A DNA stretch of 8,368 nucleotides from Deltaproteobacteria bacterium (GTDB lineage Bacteria > Desulfobacterota > Desulfarculia > Adiutricales > Adiutricaceae), in NCBI GenBank assembly GCA_031279155.1, contig JAITJB010000272.1, forward strand, positions 1-8,368, in the 5' to 3' direction. Shown piece after piece: positions 5,719 through 8,368 of the stretch. Made by a program: the position numbers and the translations under genes. Within the stretch, counting starts at the first letter, position 1; the number at the start of each line of letters is the position of its first letter. The notes below the pieces were generated by a model. The model had not been told where the DNA came from. It was given only the letters and a program-made list of their open reading frames with translations, and did not search any database.

Positions 5719-6519
5719 CTAGCTAGCTTGACGAGGAGGCGAGAGGCGGATCTGGCTATCGGCCACGCGGTTTAGAAAGTCCAGATCGTGGAAGACCCCG
5801 ACGATGGCCGAGCCTCTTTCTTTGGCTTCTATGATAAGACTACAGACGCTATCTCGGTTTTTGGCGTCTAGTGAGGCCGTAGGCTCATCTAAAAGAAGGA
5901 TGGGCCAGGCTTTGACAAAGACGCGGGCTAAGTTTACCCTCTGCTTTTCGCCGCCAGAAAAGGTAGCCGGCGGGAGCGACCAGAGTTTTTTGGGGATCCT
6001 TAAGCGATCTAATATTTCCCCGGCAGCCTTATGGGATCTATCTTGGCTCCAACCTACGGTTAAAAGGGGCTCGCTGACAATATCTAAGGTAGCTACCCTC
6101 GGGATGACCCTTAAAAACTGGCTGACATAGCCAATTGTCTGAACCCGAATAGCCAAAATAAGCCGATCTGAGGCTTTAGATAAGGTTACGACAGAGTCTT
6201 CATGCTTTAAGATGACATCTCCTGAGCTTAAGCGGTAGTTACCGTAGAGGCACCTTAAAAGAGAGGATTTGCCAGATCCCGAAGGCCCGGTTAAGCCTAG
6301 GCATTCTTTGGGGCCCACGCTCAGATCGACGCCATCTAAGGCTTTAAGCTGGGCCGGGCCGCTTAGATGCAAGGTAAAGGTCTTACTGAGGCCTAAGGCG
6401 GCTAGAGACTGCTTGGGGGCTAGAGCTTTTAGAGCTTGAGCTTGCTCTTGTTCTTGTTCTCGCTCTCGCTCTCGTTCTCGCTCTCGCTCTTGCTTTGGCT
6501 TTTGATTTTGGCCGTTCAT
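5719..6519 (-). CDS. phnL: PhnL, ABC-type ATPase of the C-P lyase system, with N-terminal Glu-Arg repeat
   Basis: PhnL is an ABC-family nucleotide-binding protein that works with the PhnGHIJ core, not as a transporter. It is needed for phosphonate breakdown and is linked to the first step, in which phosphonate is joined to ATP-derived ribose. Walker A is GPSGSGKS (78-85), the Q-loop is YVSQFLRVIPR (131-141, Gln134), the signature is FSGGEKQRVNLAR (187-199), Walker B is ILLLDEP (207-213) followed by TASLD, and the H-loop His is 244 (VFHD). The motif YVSQFLRVIP and the segment LRCLYGNY match PhnL rather than transporter ATPases. The protein has 266 residues, about 40 more than E. coli PhnL. The excess is an N-terminal extension made mainly of alternating Glu-Arg and Glu-Gln (11-26). 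The ABC core begins at about residue 42, and no alternative ATG lies between. phnL starts 4 nt after the phnK stop with no strong ribosome site, suggesting translational coupling. It ends in TAG followed at once by TAA. Confidence 0.94.
   Translation of the reverse strand: MNGQNQKPKQEREREREREREQEQEQAQALKALAPKQSLAALGLSKTFTLHLSGPAQLKALDGVDLSVGPKECLGLTGPSGSGKSSLLRCLYGNYRLSSGDVILKHEDSVVTLSKASDRLILAIRVQTIGYVSQFLRVIPRVATLDIVSEPLLTVGWSQDRSHKAAGEILDRLRIPKKLWSLPPATFSGGEKQRVNLARVFVKAWPILLLDEPTASLDAKNRDSVCSLIIEAKERGSAIVGVFHDLDFLNRVADSQIRLSPPRQAS
6441..6494. repeat. Degenerate hexanucleotide repeat, 9 units
   Basis: Nine tandem hexamers of consensus CTYGYT on the plus strand (variants CTCGCT, CTCGTT, CTTGCT, CTTGTT) lie inside the start of phnL. 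Read on the coding strand they give the alternating Glu-Arg/Glu-Gln stretch. Hexamer gain or loss would change the length by two residues without shifting the frame. The third-base and Arg/Gln variation shows that the tract has aged or been selected, not freshly expanded. Confidence 0.85.
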
Positions 6520-6523
6520 TTTT

Positions 6524-7300
6524 TTAAACTTCTAGGGTTGAAGAAACTAAGAGTTGGGTGTAGGGCTGTTGGGGATCGTCTAAGACCCGGTCGGTTAAGC
6601 CGCTTTCGATAATGCGCCCGTCTTTCATGACCATGAGCCTCTGGCTTAAGAGCCTGGCCACGCCTAGATCGTGGGTAACTAATATGGCCGATAAGCCTAA
6701 GTCGGCTTGGAGGCGCCTTAGGAGATCTAAGAGCCTAGCCTGGACCGATACGTCTAAGCCGCCGGTGGGCTCATCTAAGAAGACGAGCTTGGGCTCGGTA
6801 ACTAGGTTTTTGGCGATTTGGAGGCGCTGGCGCATGCCGCCGGAATAGTTTTCCGGCTTTTCATCAAGTCTTGAGGCGCTAATTTCAACTTTCTCTAACC
6901 ACTTAATGGCTTTGGCCCGGGCCCGGTGGTAGCTTCTCTCGCCGCCAGATAAAAGCCTTTCGGCTATATTGGCCCCGGCGCTGACGTTTAAGTTTAGCCC
7001 GTTAACCGGGTTTTGGTGGACAAACCCAAGTTCGCTTCTAGATATAGCCCGGCGTTTGGCTTCGCTTATGGCGTGAATATCTATTTGGTCGCCGCAGGCC
7101 ATACTATAGAGAACGCTCCCGCAATCAGGCTTAAGTCTTCCGGATAGGAGATTTAAGACGGTCGTCTTCCCGCTCCCTGATTCTCCCACCAAGCCTAAAA
7201 TCTCTGAGGGGTAGACCTCAAGATCTACGCCTAGGCAGCCAACTTGGGAGCCGTAGTTTTTGGTTAGGTTTTGGGCTTTTAGAATACTTTTTTCATTCAT
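6524..7300 (-). CDS. phnK: PhnK, ABC-type ATPase of the C-P lyase complex
   Basis: PhnK binds the PhnGHIJ core through PhnJ and is needed for phosphonate metabolism in the cytoplasm. Although built like an ABC transporter ATPase, it is not thought to serve a permease. At 258 residues it has the normal length. Walker A is GESGSGKT (39-46), the Q-loop Gln is 96 (FVHQNPVNGL, a PhnK-type sequence), the signature is YSGGMRQRLQIAKNL (152-166), Walker B is LVFLDEPTGGLD (172-183) and the H-loop is TH at 209-210 (ILVTHDLGVARLL). The C-terminal DDPQQPYTQLLVSS resembles oligopeptide-type ATPases, as PhnK does generally. The ATG overlaps the phnJ stop by 4 bp (ATGA), and a GGGG stretch upstream may help initiation. 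Confidence 0.95.
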   Translation of the reverse strand: MNEKSILKAQNLTKNYGSQVGCLGVDLEVYPSEILGLVGESGSGKTTVLNLLSGRLKPDCGSVLYSMACGDQIDIHAISEAKRRAISRSELGFVHQNPVNGLNLNVSAGANIAERLLSGGERSYHRARAKAIKWLEKVEISASRLDEKPENYSGGMRQRLQIAKNLVTEPKLVFLDEPTGGLDVSVQARLLDLLRRLQADLGLSAILVTHDLGVARLLSQRLMVMKDGRIIESGLTDRVLDDPQQPYTQLLVSSTLEV

Positions 7301-8217
7301 TTTTGTTCCCCGCCCGACTTTTCCCTCATCTTTTGGCAGTGGTCGGTATCAGAGCAGACCATCAGGCGGCCCCCCTTATCGTCAATAACAATTTCATCTA
7401 AGTAAGAATCAACCGAGCCGCACAGGGCGCAGCCGCCGACAAAATCTTGGATCCTAAAGGGGTAATCCTCAAAGTCAAAGGGCGCAACTTTTGTGTAGGG
7501 CGGGACGGCGTAGAGCCTGCGCTCCCGACCAGCCCCAAAGAGATGGAGGGCCTTAGACATATTGAGCTTTGGGTTATCGAAGCGCGGTATAGGCGAGGGG
7601 CTCATGGCGTACCGCTCGTTAACTAAGCTAGGGTAATCAAAGCTTATGGCGATTTCTTTGTGGACGGAGATATCCTCGTAGAGTTTTAGATACATTAGCC
7701 CGTATTCTTTGAGGGCGTGGAGGGTCGAGGTTTCGCTCTCGCGCGGCTCTAACGGCCTTAAGGGTTCGGGGAGAGGCACCTGGTAGACCATTATCTGATC
7801 GTCTGTTAAGCGGTCTTCGGGGATGCGGTGGCGAGTCTGAATAATCGACGCCTCTTTGGTAATGGTTGTCGTCTTAACTTTAGCCGTCTTAGCAAAAAAA
7901 GCCCGGATGCTTACGGCGTTGGTGGTATCGTCAGAACCTTGATCGATAACCTTAAGGACGTCATTTGGACCGATTAGGGAGGCCGTCACCTGGATGCCGC
8001 CAGTCCCCCAACCATAGGGCATGGGCATCTCGCGGCCCGAGAAGGGCACTTGCGATCCCGGAACGGCTACGGCCTTAAGTAAGCCCCTTCTGATCTCCCG
8101 CTTGGTGTCCTCATCGAGATAGGCGTAGTTAAGGCGCCTAAATTTGGAGGGGAGATTAAGAGGGTTAGGGGCCTCTTTGGGGGCCTGGTCAGTAAATTTT
8201 ATGATTTTAGAATTCAT
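7297..8217 (-). CDS. phnJ: PhnJ, C-P lyase radical SAM-type catalytic subunit
   Basis: PhnJ cleaves the carbon-phosphorus bond of ribose 1-alkylphosphonate 5-phosphate, releasing the alkane (methane from methylphosphonate) and a cyclic ribose phosphate. It uses a [4Fe-4S] cluster and S-adenosylmethionine. All four expected cysteines are present at 263, 266, 288 and 294, in the spacing CX2CX21CX5C; in E. coli they are 241, 244, 266 and 272. The last corresponds to the cysteine proposed to form the thiyl radical. Gly54 (AVPGSQVPF) corresponds to the glycyl radical site Gly32. MPYGWGTGGIQ (66-76), IDQGSDDTTNAVS (91-103), IQTRHRIPE (126-134) and FGAGRERRLYAVPP (227-240) are near-identical to the family. 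The constant offset of 22 shows an N-terminal extension of about 22 residues and no large internal change. The start overlaps the phnI stop by 4 bp, which supports this ATG rather than a later one. Confidence 0.97.
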   Translation of the reverse strand: MNSKIIKFTDQAPKEAPNPLNLPSKFRRLNYAYLDEDTKREIRRGLLKAVAVPGSQVPFSGREMPMPYGWGTGGIQVTASLIGPNDVLKVIDQGSDDTTNAVSIRAFFAKTAKVKTTTITKEASIIQTRHRIPEDRLTDDQIMVYQVPLPEPLRPLEPRESETSTLHALKEYGLMYLKLYEDISVHKEIAISFDYPSLVNERYAMSPSPIPRFDNPKLNMSKALHLFGAGRERRLYAVPPYTKVAPFDFEDYPFRIQDFVGGCALCGSVDSYLDEIVIDDKGGRLMVCSDTDHCQKMREKSGGEQK

Positions 8218-8368
8218 ACGATTTCTTTTTTTAAATTGGCTTCTCGCTTAGATTTCCGGATGTATTTGAGCATTTCCAGCTCGGCTTGAAAGTCCACGTG
8301 GTGGGGAAGCTTTAAGTGGGAAACAAAGCCTGAGGCCTCAACGTTATCGCCGTGACTTATGACAAATT
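8214..8368 (-). CDS. phnI: PhnI, C-terminal part of C-P lyase core subunit (cut by window edge)
   Basis: The last 50 codons of phnI enter from the right edge. They read DNVEASGFVSHLKLPHHVDF followed by QAELEMLKYIRK and a basic, lysine-rich tail. The blocks DNVE-SGFV-HLKLPH-VDFQAEL are typical of the PhnI C-terminus. PhnI is part of the PhnGHIJ core and, with PhnG, H and L, couples phosphonate to ribose triphosphate. The stop TGA overlaps the phnJ ATG (ATGA), a sign of translational coupling. The remainder, and probably phnH, phnG and the promoter, lie beyond the window. Confidence 0.93.
   Translation of the reverse strand, partial: FVISHGDNVEASGFVSHLKLPHHVDFQAELEMLKYIRKSKREANLKKEIV

Noticed and set aside
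5719..7300. PhnK and PhnL as components of a peptide or phosphonate ABC importer.
   Set aside because: No permease or binding-protein gene is present here, and position between phnJ and phnM and subfamily motifs identify them as C-P lyase ATPases.
1..8368. CRISPR array, tRNA or rRNA genes, intact insertion sequence.
   Set aside because: No regularly spaced repeats, cloverleaf-like segments, rRNA signatures or intact transposase frames were seen on either strand.

Overview
The window falls into two parts. Positions 1 to about 1,770 hold no intact gene that I can support. They contain short palindromes and, on the minus strand, two decayed gene remnants: a DUF1016/YhcG-type PDDEXK nuclease (506-1330) and a VirB4-type conjugation ATPase (1386-1571). 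Both are broken by in-frame stops. Together they look like the worn-down residue of a mobile or defence island, perhaps an integrative conjugative element.

Positions 1,773-8,368 are densely coding and well conserved. On the plus strand, a 2-hydroxycarboxylate (malate/citrate-type) transporter (1773-3116) is followed by a short malic enzyme (3202-4383). This pair would import malate, or a similar dicarboxylate, and oxidatively decarboxylate it to pyruvate and CO2. The layout resembles the maePE-type malate utilisation operons of lactic acid bacteria. A GC-rich hairpin sits between the two genes, and a strong symmetrical terminator (4427-4466) follows the malic enzyme.

The terminator also closes the convergent minus-strand operon, part of a carbon-phosphorus (C-P) lyase locus. 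In transcription order this runs phnI (only its C-terminus, cut by the window edge), phnJ, phnK, phnL, phnM. The junctions I/J and J/K are ATGA overlaps of 4 bp, K/L has a 4-nt gap, and L/M has a 41-nt gap with a good ribosome binding site. PhnI and PhnJ belong to the catalytic core, PhnK and PhnL are ABC-type ATPases of the complex, and PhnM removes pyrophosphate from the ribose-triphosphate phosphonate intermediate before the radical cleavage step. The gene order matches the I-J-K-L-M segment of the E. coli phn operon.

The organism is a bacterium, and probably an anaerobe or facultative anaerobe from a carboxylate-rich habitat such as a gut. That rests on the transporter/malic enzyme pair, an oxygen-sensitive [4Fe-4S] radical enzyme, and a VirB4 remnant resembling conjugation ATPases of Firmicutes-type elements. 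I cannot fix the phylum from the sequence alone.

I do not see a clearly new biological system. The points most worth a second look are the Glu-Arg/Glu-Gln repeat at the N-terminus of PhnL, the two gene remnants and the inverted repeats inside one of them, and the hairpin between the transporter and malic enzyme genes.
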